64,000 nucleotides of DNA from Tiliqua scincoides (GCF_035046505.1 NC_089821.1:195448377-195512376), one strand, 5' to 3'. Positions 1 through 12,509 are shown, counted from the stretch's first letter. Notes: generated by a model not told the origin, from the sequence alone. A program made the numbers and translations.

Positions 1-2318
1 AGTGTGTAATTATTCAAGTGAGAGGCTAATGTATCAAATAACCACATTTCAAGAGAGGAAGCAACTTGTCCGATTCTCCAATGAAAATTGCAAACTATTG
101 GAGAATTTTCCTCCATGAGTTTCATTGAAATGTGCAAAATTTAAAATAAACTCCCTCTCATTTCAGGCAGGTTAGATATAGGTAAAAACCGCTATGTGCT
201 TTCATTTGTCCTGATTTATGACTTTGTCCAGATGCAGTTAAAACTTCCTTCTTAAAAAGCCTGTGCAAGTTCATAATAAATTGGTTTCTGTAACACAGAA
301 CCTTGGTGCCTCATTTTGTCACACTGCCAGACTGATTATTCAGATAAAGATTTATACACGGTTTTGCAGGCTGCATGCCTTGGACCCCATTCTAATAATC
401 CATTTATATCCTGGAAATGATTTTCTTTTTCTAGGAGTAACAGCTGAATGCTGCGTCGCAGCTTGGAGGTACTTGCTTATCTGAATCAAAATTAATAAAT
501 AAATGAGTACTTTAATATCTTGAAGCAGATTTTAGATTCCAAATATCACTGAGGAATTTACTATTGAACTTGAAGACAAGCTATCATTCCTCCCTCTGTT
601 TTTGTCTGTAAATACTGCAATATTTAAAAGTTTCCTAATATGCTTTAGAAAGCAGGTACCATCTACTTTTTTAGAGCTAAAGGTTTTAAACATTTTTTAA
701 TTTTGATACTTTAAAAAAATACTGTTCATGTTAATTATTTAATATCTGCACTGTGTGCAGCAGCAGTAGCTCAAAAACACATTGTTGAATATCCTCATAT
801 TTTAATCTAGTATCATTAAGTCTGAGGCTACAGATACCATCCAATGGGATTGTAGAATGCTGAGGTGACCTGAACTGTACTACTTCAGGCTACAGGTGGG
901 AGGTACCACTTTTGATGCTGACCCATGAAGGAAACTCATTGCAATAAAGGCACACACACAAAAACCCTAACACATCAGGGCTTTTGTCCCAGCTTTCTAT
1001 TTGCAAAGGGCTTTGTTTGTTTTACACAAGGGAGCATTCATAAACATGACCCTGTATTTGCAGACTGAACCAATGCAGCCCATTCTAGAGCCTCAGCATT
1101 CCACCACCTCCTTCTGCTGATAGTGTCAACCCAGCCTAAAATTAGGAAGACACAAGCATTCCAATGGGAGTGTTAACCAATCCAGAGGTGTTAGACAGAA
1201 TGCCCTAATCCAGTGAAAACAATCTGTGCACTGATGTATATTTGCATGTGCAGATCTGGTACAGTCTGGGTTTCAGAAATCCGAGGCACAGGAAGAAAAG
1301 AATCTGATTTCAGGAACTGGCTTGTATGTATGTTTCTGTACTTTCCAGAGGGATAGCACAGTCTCACTGTGACAGCTCTGAAGTTTACACAGTGCCAATT
1401 ACCTGTTGGACAAGGTGGAGGTAGGGGGAAGGGTATCAGGCCATCTTCCCCCATTTTGGAATGAACAGTAGCTTCATTCTGACAGCAGTGATAGTAGAGG
1501 TAAAGCAGGATGAAAGGTTTTGTGAGAGCACTGCTGTGCCAGTGCTTCTGTAGGCTGGAGAGAAGGAGTATGATGGTTAGAATTCAGTGCTGATGCTGGA
1601 TTTTGTTATCATTTCCCAAATAAAGGCTGAAAAAGCTAAAGCCTTTGAGATCAGGTCATCTACAAAGGAAACAAAGGGCCGTTGACACTGCATATCACAT
1701 AATCTTTTACTACTTGATTAGTCATCACTTGTAGCTGCTTCATTTGAAGAGTATGTGTTTCAATGATACCTGCCTTTACTTCCACTGAACTCAAGGAAGC
1801 ATAAATAGTATTCTCAAGTAGTTTCCCACCTATTCAATGACCTCGCCACACCTGTAAGCTTTTCAGTGTCATGTGCCTTGAAACCATGCCCTGGAACAAA
1901 AATATGGTACAACAAACTTCTGCCTGTGGTATTCAATTTGTCACTGCTGTTTTACAGCAGCAAGTCATTGGTAGGATAGTTTGCGGAAGTCACCAAAGAA
2001 CAAACAAGCATGTGTGAACAGGAACACAAGGAACACTAGTTGTACTCACTATGCATCTGAAGTATACATACTTCAGAATATGACAATTTTGTAACCCTTT
2101 GCAAAACTTTCACAGTTTAATAATCAGATTCACTAGTAAGAATGAGCTATGTCTTTGGTTACAGCATATAATATTCTAATAAACTAAATGATTCTAGTCT
2201 CACCCCATATCCAGTTTATTTCACTTCTTTTTTGTTTAGTTAGTACATTGTAAAAGGAAAGAAAAACACGTGTGGAGAGCCATTCCATTACTAATTGGAC
2301 AGCAAAATGTGGAGAGAC
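1..2318. other. AT-rich intergenic DNA, no gene recognised
   Basis: No reading frame here resembles a known protein and I recognise no repeat family. The short open frames (for example 263-484) have no recognisable domain and no coding context. Unclassified old repeats or conserved noncoding elements could be present but cannot be told apart by eye. Confidence 0.5.
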
Positions 2319-2319
2319 T

Positions 2320-2774
2320 AACAGCCCAATCTTAAACTCCCCAGCGCCGCTGGGTGCAGTGGTGCCAAAATGGCTACCACTGTATCCAGTGGGGCCAGAA
2401 AGGCCATCAGAGGTCTCCTTGGGGGAAGGGGACTTTTGTCACCTTCCCCTGAGGAAAGCTCCAGGCCTCCCAATGGGGCTACTCAAGTCTGCACCAGCAA
2501 TTTTGCCAGTGCAGTGCAGGCTTTGCAGCCAGTTATGGGGCATATGATCTGATGGAAGAGGCCTCTATTGGTCCCACCCCTCCGCTTGGACCAGTCCCTC
2601 CTCCGTCCTTCCCCCACATCCCAAAAAGCTGCACTGCCAACTAGCGTCATCCTCCCAGCACTGAGGCCCAGCACTAACTGGTGATGACCCAGCTCCCTCC
2701 TTGCTGGATGCCACAAATGTGCAGCTGTGGCACGCTGATACTGCAGGCACTGGTGATGTTAGGATTGGGACCGA
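2320..2774. repeat. GC-richer interspersed repeat (family B) with inverted ends
   Basis: The left end reads AGCCCAATCTTAA and the right end TTAGGATTGGGAC, which are complementary. The interior has the family phrases about a gcagtggtgcc block, a ggggaaggggac block and caatggggctactcaagt. Related copies lie near 5.1, 12.7, 17.4, 25.0, 27.5, 41.7 and 61.8 kb. Inverted ends and no coding capacity suggest a non-autonomous DNA transposon; the superfamily is not resolved. Confidence 0.6.
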
Positions 2775-2900
2775 AGTTTGGGTATCACTTTCCTATTCTG
2801 TCCTTGCAGCTGGCTTCATGATGACCTAATAGACTGTTAGGTAATCGCTGATGCTGCCAGAATCTTCATTTCTAAAGTCTGCACATTTCTTGCTATAGTG

Positions 2901-3210
2901 CAGGGGTCTCTAAACTTTTTGGCTGAAGGGCCGCATCAGATATCTGGCACAAAGTCAAGGGCTGGAAAAAAAATTAAATAAATATGTTAGAGATAGAACT
3001 TAGATGAATGAATGGACTCAAATGTCCAGAATTTCTCCAAGCACCAACACAGCCCAAGAAATAAAGCAAACACTTAAATGGACCCCCATTACCTCACCCC
3101 ACAAGCATAACTCTGGTTATATTTGGTCAACTGGGCCAGAGGCTCTCAGGGGATCAGAGGCTTGCCATGGGCCACATCTGGCCCCCAGGCCAGGGTTTGG
3201 AGACCCCCTG
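2901..3210. mobile_element. Non-autonomous hAT element
   Basis: The ends are inverted: CAGGGGTCTCTAAAC on the left and GTTTGGAGACCCCCTG on the right. The flanks ctatagtg and ctatagag match at 7 of 8 positions, the 8-bp target duplication expected for hAT. There is no transposase. It belongs to the same broad group as the elements near 36.5, 56.9 and 60.1 kb. Confidence 0.8.
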
Positions 3211-3218
3211 CTATAGAG

Positions 3219-3655
3219 GTAGAGTTTATCCCCACCTGGACCCCACTTGACTAGTTATTGTAACCGTGAAGATGTATATGGCATATACTGTAGTCTGAAA
3301 AACCACATAGACATATAGTCATATAGTTTGAAAGACCACATACTCTTCAATAGGCAAAATGCACAACACAGCTGTGTATACAGTATAATGTGTGAAGATC
3401 CTGCAAAAGTCTATCAAGCATATTCTACTAGGACACTATTGCCAATTATGTGATGAATTCAGAGATGGTAAAGTGCTGGCTCTACAGATATTTGTGCTAT
3501 CTTATAAACAGCAGTATACACTGTTTATGAAGGGTTTCCCTTTAATACCCCCACATATATGGATGTAGGGCAAAAACTGAGTGGCACAATTCTCAGATGC
3601 TTCAGTCTCTCTGAAAGAGCAAAGCAGCTCTTGGTGAGGGAGCACCACGACCATG
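3219..3655. other. Intergenic spacer, nothing recognised
   Basis: The short antisense frame at 3502-3690 has no recognisable domain. No repeat boundary is visible apart from the flanking transposons. Confidence 0.45.
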
Positions 3656-3663
3656 CCAGCATG

Positions 3664-3792
3664 CAGTGGTGTAGCTAAGACATCTGGCACCCAGGGCCAT
3701 GACTTTGGATGTCACCCCCCCCTCCTAAAAGTGCCTAACTTGGAAGTAATTTACTATATTGTACCCCCCTGCCTCCCTTAGCTATGCCAATG
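3664..3792. mobile_element. Very short hAT-like MITE
   Basis: The inverted ends are CAGTGGTGTAGCTAAG and CTTAGCTATGCCAATG. The flanking octamers ccagcatg and tcagcatg match at 7 of 8 positions. At 129 bp it cannot encode a protein. Confidence 0.75.
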
Positions 3793-3800
3793 TCAGCATG

Positions 3801-5100
3801 CATTCATTGTTGGCACCTTTGGGGTAATTGCATTTGAACCCATTTCACAGTCATTTACAATACCCCAGATTGCTCATTACTCACAATAACTGATTCAAAT
3901 GTTTTTAATTTAACCCCCCTCCCGCTACTCTCATGAGAACCAATATATCTGAACAGCTCTAACAGTCGCATGAATAATGCGCATGTTTTCATGTCTATAG
4001 GCTCTGTCAAGAAATCTGTTTCAGGCTCACTCATCATCTCTAGGAAGGCGCAATCCTAAACAGGGAGGGCATTTTGGATTTGTTCTAGTTAACTCTTGGG
4101 CTCAAATTGACGTCAGTCTAGTTGCAGTAAAAGATGGCCTTTCATTTCCACACACTGTTCTGATCTGCAGGGATACCTGAGCTGAATAACATTAGCACCA
4201 GCCACACACACTCTCTGCCTCTCCAAATCGGAGAACCTCTGGATATATGCAAATGCTGAAAGCATTTTTAGAAGAGATATGATGAATAGAGTGCAGGGTG
4301 AGGTTTTGTTGAGGTGGTTGTTTAAAATAACAGATAAGAGTTTCTTGCTAAGAGGGCTATTTAAAATTTTGAAACAAGTATTGCTTTGTTGCATGTACAG
4401 AAGCCCTGGAGCAAAATTAACATAGAATTGATTTTAGCCGATTTCAGGCTGAATCATACCCATGACTTTTTTCACATTAGAGATGTTAGCATAGCATAAC
4501 TAGATGGACGATATATTATCAACCAAGTTACTGCATGGGTAACTGTTCTGATCACGTATACATGTGTGCTTTTTGACCTTATTCTTTCCTTTCAGATTGC
4601 AATGTCCTTTTGACCCTACTGCTGACATTATGTTCTCTGTGCCCATCTGGTGTGCACATATCTGCCAGCTGAGGATCAGACTTCATGCACCTGATGTATG
4701 AGCACATGTTGATTGTTCATGGAGCTCAGCACGAAGGTGGTAACGAGTCTGAAGCCCATTGCCACAAACATTTAAAATAAATAAATAAATAAATAATTCT
4801 GGGATCATACATCCATTCAAAATTATTTTTCAGTTTTGAAATGCTGATTTTGAACACGGTTTTGATATGCAGTGAATTTTTGAAATGGAATGTTCAAATT
4901 TAAGTGCACAATTCAGACAAAACTAAGGCTGTGTTCTTATACATGATAGTACACGTGATAGTAGATGTTCTATAACATGATAGTATTATTTGAAAATACC
5001 AAGATTTTAAAAATTTTGATCAGTAGTGCACTTCACCCCTCCCATGTATGTCACCTAGTGCAGCCTGCACTCCCACATCCTCTAGCAATGGGTTAGCTCC
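3801..5100. other. Intergenic spacer with a short AAAT microsatellite
   Basis: An (AAAT)n run lies at about 4769-4793. The open frame 4113-4394 (minus) has no recognisable domain. A short piece near 4050 (gcgcaatcctaaac) resembles a transposon end. Nothing else is recognised. Confidence 0.45.
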
Positions 5101-5590
5101 AGCAGAACAACCATATGCGCTGTCACAAACATGCTGTAAAATATGATGTGAAAGCGCAGGTGATCGTGGCACTAGTGGGAAGGCCTATGTCAGCCTGCCA
5201 GCACCAGTGTAGGGCCCACGCATGCTGGAGCAGGTAAGCAAGGCAGTGGAGTGATGGGGGTGGGTGGAACAAGGATAGGGAGGGGGTTAGCGGAATGGAG
5301 AAGAGTGGAGAGATTGGGCTGGGGGGTGGGATCGACAGAGTGGCCCTGACATATCCCTCTTCCCAGGTCTGCTTCCCCAACATGAGACTGCTTGGACCTG
5401 TGCCAGTGATTTTGCTGGTGCAGGCCCAAGTAGCCCCATAGTGGCTGCTGCGGCTTACTCCAGGGAAAGGAGACTAATGTCCCCTTACCTCAAGGAGACT
5501 TCCAGCAGCCTCCCTTCCTGTGCCGGATACAGTGGAGGCTGTGGTATCGCTGCATCGCATCCTAGAAGGTTAGTTAGGATTGTGCTGTAA
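5101..5590. repeat. Family B interspersed repeat
   Basis: It shares internal phrases with the 12.7 kb copy (gtcacaaa...tgtaaaa) and ends in gttagttaggattgtgctgta, which resembles the right end of the 2.3 kb copy. The left edge is diffuse. No coding capacity is claimed. Confidence 0.5.
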
Positions 5591-6553
5591 ATCTTCCACT
5601 GAACTCAGTGGGACTTGATAATTCTTAAATGTGGCTGGATCATATCCAATAATGCTAGAATCTCATTAAAGCACTAGAAGCTGGCTAGAGATGAATTTCT
5701 CAATAATACTAGAAAGTACGTCTAATTATTGCTTGATTATAATCTGTTATTAGATTTCAAGTACAATAAACCCATTCATACAGCCACTTGGCAGGGAAAA
5801 AAAGAATACATGAAAAGCACGTATTCACACACAGAAAAGAAGCAGTTGAATTGAAGTACCATACCATACATCAATAAAACATGGCTTTCAGTCTTTAACT
5901 GGATGAATCTGGTAAACTTCTGCATCTGCTCTGCATCAATTTGTGTCATAAAATACAAATATATAAGTAAATGAATAAATTACCAGCACTCAAAAGTCAG
6001 GCTCTTCATTAGATGAGCTATACCAATGGGGTAAATGCCAGAACCTTTACCCAGAGCTTATTCTATCCTTACCCAACAGGAGTTTTGCCTGAGGATAAGA
6101 ATGATGATTGGTGCCCTATTAGAGCCTACACACCCTGTATCCAGAACTACGGGCTGTATTCAGTCAAGGCTAAGCATTTTTACATCCCCTTGACTTCAAT
6201 GGCAGAGGGTGGATTATTGAGCATTTGCTTAACTTTTCCATTTAAATCAGTGAGACTGAAATGTGATTACATTTGGCTGGATCATGCCCGCAGCCCTCAA
6301 CATTGCTGTTACAGTGTGACAAGAACAGTGTATACTCTGAGCTTCCTCTGTCAATCTAACCAAATGCTACCCCATAGATAACCAGATATCAAACCAGAAG
6401 ATGTGACTTCACTTCTGCCCCTCCCCCATTTTGATTTTGAATCATGAGGGGATTGACTGCAAAGTCCCATAAACTTAGGACTTGATTCAGTCATTCAGCA
6501 CTTTAACTCTGCATTCATTTCAGTGGGAAAGAATTGAGTGCAGGTTTAACTCT
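5591..6553. other. Intergenic spacer, nothing recognised
   Basis: The 122-residue frame at 6013-6381 shows no domain or compositional sign of a real protein. No repeat boundary is evident. Confidence 0.45.
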
Positions 6554-6561
6554 CCCACAGC

Positions 6562-7224
6562 CAGGGCCTAGGAGAGGGGGGTAAAGGGGGTAATTTGTAC
6601 CCGGGCCCAGGGTCATAAAGGGGGCCCAGGAGCCTAAGGAGGGGGCCCAGAAATTTCCTTATACTTTCCTATCTCACCTGAACTCACTGACTGCATGGGA
6701 TGCTGGGTGTGGAGTGACAGCTGCTGCCACAAGCCATATCTGCTGAACCAAGGAATGCATACATGACACTCCTTAATACAGTGTCAAATCTGGGAAGAAA
6801 CTGGCCTGCTACAGCACCTCTTCGGCTAACCCTGAAGGAGTGTATAAGAGTTCAGGGACACAGCCTGGGACCACAGCTGCTGCAGAAGCATGCTTTGATA
6901 TGCAGAGGACACTTTCCATTCTAGTGATGATGCTAATTTTTCAGCAAGATTTTCCATATTAAAAAGATTTTGGAGAGATTTTGGAGTGTGTTTGGTTTTC
7001 TGTATTACTGTATCTAGCTGCCGATTCCACATGGGTGGTTAGACCTGGGCTCCAAAGTCTTTTCCAGGTATCTGTACCTTCCCTCCACCCTGTTTTGCCC
7101 CTTCCTGCCCCCATTTTACTCACCTGTCACCACCCTCCCCTGCTCTGTTTCACCCCTCCCCCCTTTGCATAGGGGCCCAAAAGAAACTTTGTACCCCCTG
7201 ATTAAATTCCTCTCAGAGCCCCTG
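6562..7224. mobile_element. Non-autonomous hAT element with perfect 8-bp duplication
   Basis: The octamer cccacagc flanks both sides exactly (6554-6561 and 7225-7232). The element starts CAGGGCCTAGGAGAGG and ends CTCTCAGAGCCCCTG. Near each end a complementary stretch is visible (gtacccgggccc inside the left, ggggccca inside the right). At 663 bp with no transposase frame, it is a non-autonomous copy. Confidence 0.85.
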
Positions 7225-7232
7225 CCCACAGC

Positions 7233-7765
7233 AACTGATGGGGGTGTAAGTGAACTTAATTTTAGTTAATTTTTGCTGAGTATGTTATGCAACACCTGCA
7301 GATTTTGATTTTTGCACATCCTGTAAAAACAGAAGGGATAAAAGAAAGAAGCCATGTTTGGTCAGAACAGAGCATCATAGCAGTGGGGGATAAATCATGG
7401 GATTGTGTCAATCACTGAAGCCCTGCCATTAGAAGAATCTGCAGATGTGTCCTTGGATCACTCCCTCTGAAGATGCACACTCAGTCCCATCTTTTACTCT
7501 CCCTACATTCAGCTTTTGTTTGCAGTGGCATTTGCAGTTTGTGTGCGTGTGGGGGGGGGGGAGAGGAAATCTTCCCATGACTGCCACTATGGACTATTGT
7601 AGGGTGGCAATTACAGGACCAAACTCTTCCCACATTCCACATTTGTCACTGCAGATAAACACTGAACATATGGGGAAAAGGTGGGGCTAGCTGCGCACAT
7701 AATTGGCAGGGATGCAAGCCTTGTGAGAGGCAATCCTAAGGTCTCTATATGTGTCCTCCTACACC
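7233..7765. other. Intergenic spacer
   Basis: A G-run lies at about 7552-7561. The short frames here are unsupported. Nothing else is recognised. Confidence 0.4.
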
Positions 7766-8126
7766 AGCAGTTCTCAAAGTCCTACTTGGATGTTGGAACT
7801 GCTCTAAGTCATTGCAGGGGTGGGGTGGGAGCAGGGGGTTGCCCCGACAGCGCTGCAGTGATTGCTGCACTGCTGGGACCCAGGGACATCCCCACGTACC
7901 TGGGGGCATCTTGCTGCCTCCTGAGGGGGGTTTCGGAGACTTGCAGCCACCTCCACAACCCTCTGGGAGGCTGCAATGAGTTCTGATCTGCTATCAGAGT
8001 TCACTTCTGGTTTGTGCTGCAGTGCCGTTGGGGACCCATTCCTGGGCCACTCCCCTTAGAGGGGAATGGCCCAGGTTTGGCTCCCAATAGTGGGTTGTGA
8101 CCCACCACTTTGGAAACTACAGTTCT
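7766..8126. mobile_element. Old hAT-like remnant
   Basis: The left end is cagcagttctcaaag. The right side carries gggttgtgacccacc followed by ggaaactacagttctga, the hAT-type inverted end in degraded form. The overlapping frames at 7681-8004 are shadows of this GC-richer repeat. Confidence 0.5.
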
Positions 8127-9686
8127 GACAGATCTGTAACATCTTTTTTTAAAAGAAAGTTTCAAAGACCCCCCCCCCAAAAAAAACACACACACACACA
8201 AAAAAAACACCCCAGAATGTGCAGCCTTCCAGTCATGTTTAGTTTAGATCTAATACAAATAGTTCCTAGCATATAATACAATTCTGGTGGCATATTTTAG
8301 GTCAACATTATGCTTTAGTTTTCACCTCACTACCTTATTTATAAGAGGTTATAGTCAACTGCAGCAATATGTGAACTTATGGCTTTGTTTTGCAGAAAAT
8401 ACAAAAGTTTTCAGTGCTACAATTTTCTGTAAGATACCATTTCAGTTGGCCGTGGGATTTCAAGGAACATAACCGTCTGTCTGACCATAGTAGCAACAGA
8501 AACAAAGGATATCACAAAAAGAACCTCTTCTGCCTCCACTTGCATTTTGAGCTCAGTAATGCCCCACCCTAAACTGGCACAGTGGCCCTAGAACCACCAA
8601 CTGCCCTGTTGGAAGAGGAGGAGAAGGCCAACCCCTCCCCCCAAAACCCTCTCTGTTTGTTTCCCATTGATTATAAATCACTGCTGGGATGATTTGCTGT
8701 CTGGGGGAGGGTGCAGGGTACAAATGCTTTAAATTAAATTAAATAAATAAATAAATAAAATTAATAAATTCATGGAAGACACTGATTCTACCTAGCAGCC
8801 AATTATCTCTTAGGGCTATATCTGGTGTAGGATGATATTTAAGGGGTTTTTCTTTTTTGAAGTAGCAAGATTTACATATTTTTCCATGAAAAGCATCTCC
8901 AGATATGACTGCTTCTTAATTATTGCTTTGACACTCTTCTTACAAAGAAACATCTTGTGTGATATATTCTTCTAAGAACCTGAGGAACTGGCTTGTTTTA
9001 GAAGAAGCCAATGATCTGCTTTGCTTGTACTGAAACATAATTATGTTCCTTGTTGTTTACGTGAATAAACACTCAGATGGAATCTGAAAAAAATAAAGAT
9101 ACAAGGGATGTATCTTTTGGTGGATGGATTACAATTTGAGCAGGATTTTATGCTCTGATCTGACAAAAGATTGAGTTAATGACATTTTGAATAAATAAAT
9201 ATTCACCTTCTTTGTAAAAGTAGCAAGTTATCTGTATTATAGGAAAATAATGCTATCTCCATACCTGCAGGCAGACATGATTTGTCACTGGCTAATGTTA
9301 TTTACTGTAGATAAAATGGTATCTAGTTACCACTTAATGCTACAAAAAAGTCTTTCTTCACAAGATCTAAGAGGTAGGAAAATTGAATTAATCTGAATTC
9401 ATTATGATGCCCAGAGAAGAGTTTCTGCATGATTAACCCTTTCAACTTACGTACTTGTGCTGTGGTTTCTATAGAATAAGAAATCTGAACTGGAATTTAT
9501 ATGACTTCCATACAGGTTGTTCAGTTCCCCAGCCCACTACAAAATATCCTGGATAAGAAGTAAAGACCCAAACAACTACGTAGTTTCACAGGTCTGAGTG
9601 ATTCCCCCCTGTGTACAGAAGCAGGACACTGGGAGGGAATAGTACACTTTGCCAAAGCTTGGAGATGCAGGGGATTCAACCCAGGT
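8127..9686. other. Intergenic spacer with simple repeats
   Basis: A C/A-rich microsatellite lies at about 8169-8208 and an (AAAT)n-like tract at about 8722-8768. No gene or transposon boundary is recognised. Confidence 0.45.
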
Positions 9687-9698
9687 TGCAACCCTATT

Positions 9699-9899
9699 GT
9701 TGTTGGCATCCTTCAGTCTCGGAAGACTATGGTGTCGCGCTCTGAATGGTGGTTCTGGAACAGAGTGTCCTCTCTAGTGCGCGAAGCCTGGGTAAAGTAG
9801 GTATGGAGGATAGGCTGTTACCCATGCAGCAAATCCCCCCTCTCCACGTCCCTGGAATGGTCCAATGGAAAGGCAGAGGCCAATACGGTTGGTTCCAGC
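9699..9899 (-). mobile_element. LINE/SINE 3' tail fragment with 12-bp target duplication
   Basis: Both sides carry tgcaaccctatt (9687-9698 and 9900-9911). In antisense the insert ends with the 3' tail of the RTE-like LINE family of this window (minus strand: ccatagtcttccgagactgaagg). Upstream of about 70 bases the body differs from the 11.0 kb LINE, so this is a different subfamily or a SINE using the same tail. The shared tail forms a small hairpin with a different loop (TCCG). Confidence 0.75.
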
Positions 9900-9911
9900 T
9901 GCAACCCTATT

Positions 9912-10994
9912 ACCAATGCAGGATTGGGCTGTTGTGTGGAGCTCTTACAACAGCAGAAGGCACCTCTCCTGCCAGAAAATGGCTGCTGACAGAGCATGCA
10001 GCAGCACCACAACTCCATTACTGGACCCTGCCTCGATTGCCAGACCAGGTAAAGTAGTGGTGGGGGCAGTAGATGGGCAGAAAGGGGCCAGGGAGAGGCA
10101 AAACTGAGTGGGAAGGAATGGGGGTGAGGAGGTGGCGGTAGAGGGTCGATCTGCCATCAATGGCACATGTTGGATCCTATCACCTCCATTTGGAAGCTCC
10201 TTGCCCCTTTCTGCTACTTCCTTTTATGACCCTTTCTTCTACTTCTAGCAGACTTGTGCCAGCTAAAGCTGGAGACCCTCTTGCTGCTTCTGTCCTGGCT
10301 CTCACTTCCCACTCCTCCCGCCCTATTTACAGATGGGATGAGGCAGCAAGGGAGCAGTTATAGAGAATTCCGACACACACACACACACAGAGCCTAGCAG
10401 CAGCCCTGTTTTTTCTGTGGCAGGCTTCTTAAAAGGGGGAAGCAACTTAACTCGAGTCTTTTAGAGTCACTAACAGATTTCTCAGCAACTTGGAAAGTGC
10501 CCCCATTACGACTCTCTTTTGAGTCTAATCGCAGGGGGGCGGTGACGCTAGGCTCAACTTGAGTCAAGCACTGCTGGGTTTTCCCACCCCTGTTAAGCAG
10601 TATAGCCCCCCAAACAGGTTTATTCCCCCATGTACTGCTCCTGAGAACCAGGCCATGTTTGTGGAATGGGATGGAAACCGGAGGTGGGGGAAACAGCTGC
10701 AATGGTAGGAGGAATTGGCTGTTAAATTGAGGCAAACAGAGAAGGATTGTTATTTACAATTCATTGCAAATTGTTCCTTTGGATACTTTTGCATGTGATT
10801 TAATCTGTACTAGGATTGAACCAGGAAATAGTAGACAAGATAATGATCAGACAGTGAACTTTGCTCCAGATTTTTGTAACATGAACTTGACTATATCCAC
10901 CTACACACTGACACACTAAACTACTCCATTGTCAACTGTGCTATTTCTTCACTGAACTTACATTTAACAAAACCAACCATCTTTCTCAATGCAT
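9912..10994. other. Intergenic spacer, probable repeat remnants
   Basis: Gcaggattgggctgt at 9919 recalls family B ends. A CA microsatellite lies at about 10373-10389. The overlapping short frames at 9746-10735 have no recognisable domain. Confidence 0.4.
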
Positions 10995-11009
10995 GCTACT
11001 GGGTGACTA

Positions 11010-12402
11010 TAAAGAGTGTATATCTTTATATAGATATAAAGCCTCTTTATAGCCTTCATAGATCTCACAAAGGCTTTCGACCTGGTCAGCAGAGACGGCC
11101 TCTTCAAGATTCTCCCCAAGATTGGATGTCCACCCAGGCTCCTCAGCATCATCAGATCCTTCCACAAGGACATGAAGGGCACTGTTGTCTTCGATGGCTC
11201 CACATCAGACCCTTTTGACATCCGAAGCGGAGTGAAGCAGGGCTGTGTTCTTGCACCAACCTTGTTTGGGATTTTCTTCGCTGTCCTGCTGAAGCAGGCC
11301 TTTGGAACTGCAACAGAAGGCATCTATCTCCGGACCAGATCAGACGGAAAGCTCTTCAACCTCTCCAGACTGAGAGCAAAATCCAAAGTCCAGCTGAAAT
11401 GTCTGCGTGACTTCCTCTTTGCCGACGATGCAGCTGTCACTACCCACTCTGCCAAAGATCTCCAGCAGCTCATGGATCGTTTTAGCAAGGCCTGCCAAGA
11501 TTTTGGACTGACAATCAGCCTGAAGAAAACACAGGTCATGGTTCAGGATGTGGACTCACCTCCCTGCATTACAATCTCTGAGCATGAACTGGAGGTTGTC
11601 CATGACTTTGTGTACCTTGGCTCAACGATCTCCGACACTCATTCTCTCGATGCCGAGCTAAACAGGCGCATCGGTAAAGCAGCTACCACGTTTTCCAGAC
11701 TCACAAAGAGAGTCTGGGCCAACAAGAAGCTGACGGAACATACCAAGATCCAGGTCTACAGAGCTTGCGTCCTGAGTACACTTCTGTACTGCAGCGAGTC
11801 ATGGACTCTTTGCTCACAACAGGAGAGGAAACTGAGCGCTTTCCACATGCGCTGCCTCCGACGCATCCTCGGCATCACCTGGCAGGACAAAGTTCCAAAC
11901 AACACAGTCCTGGAACGTGCTGGAATCCCTAGCATGTATTCACTGCTGAAACAGAGACGCCTGCGTTGGCTTGGTCATGTCGTGAGAATGGATGATGGCC
12001 GGATCCCAAAGGATCTCCTCTATGGAGAACTCGTGCAAGGAAAGCGCCCTACAGGTAGACCACAGCTGCGATACAAGGACATCTGCAAGAGGGATCTGAA
12101 GGCCTTAGGGATGGACCTCAACAAGTGGGAAACCCTGGCCTCTGAGCGGCCCGCTTGGAGGCAGGCTGTGCAGCATGGCCTTTCCCAGTTTGAAGAGACA
12201 CTTTGCCAACAGTCTGAGGCTAAGAGGCAAAGAAGGAAGGCCCATAGCCAGGGAGACAGACCAGGGACAGACTGCACTTGCTCCCGGTGTGGAAGGGATT
12301 GTCACTCCCGGATTGGCCTTTTCAGCCACACTAGACGCTGTGCCAGAACCACCTTTCAGAGCGCGATACCATAGTCTTTCGAGACTGAAGGTTGCCAATA
12401 CA
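11010..12402 (+). mobile_element. 5'-truncated RTE-like LINE with 15-bp target duplication
   Basis: The 15-bp flank gctactgggtgacta is repeated exactly at 10995-11009 and 12403-12417, so both ends are defined. LINE sequence is clear from about 11043, inside the reverse-transcriptase domain, to the 3' end TTGCCAATAC. The first 33 bases include a short inverted LINE piece (tataaagagtg), consistent with a small 5' rearrangement at insertion. The open frame and exact duplication indicate a young insertion. The clade is inferred from endonuclease/RT motifs in the 38.5 kb copy and is not certain. Confidence 0.88.
11043..12374 (+). pseudogene. Truncated LINE ORF2 (reverse transcriptase C-terminal two-thirds)
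   Basis: The frame is open from FIDLTKAFDL (RT motif A region) through to the stop. The first internal methionine is at 11172. Visible motifs are the GCVLAPTLF stretch (motif B region), the catalytic FADD at 11418-11429, the YLGSTIS block, the SESWTL block and the RWLGHVVRM block common in endonuclease-type LINEs. The C-terminus is a zinc-knuckle-like C-x2-C-x12-H-x3-C. The protein would make cDNA during target-primed insertion. The endonuclease domain and the N-terminal part of RT are absent because the element is 5'-truncated, so it cannot move on its own. Confidence 0.85.
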
Positions 12403-12416
12403 GCTACTGGGTGACT

Positions 12417-12509
12417 AAGGGCACAAGCCTAACCAGGTCTACTCAGAAGTAAGTCCTATTTTGTTCAATGGGGCTTACTCTCAGGAAAGTGTGGTTAGGA
12501 TTGCAGCCT
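12417..12509. repeat. Palindromic MITE (family A)
   Basis: The sequence reads as a near-palindrome of about 93 bp. The left half has aaccaggtctactcagaagtaa, and the complementary right half ends in ggttaggattgcagcc. The same module recurs near 14.5, 20.0, 24.8, 27.1, 41.6 and 58.7 kb. It begins next to the target duplication of the LINE at 11.0-12.4 kb. Confidence 0.7.
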
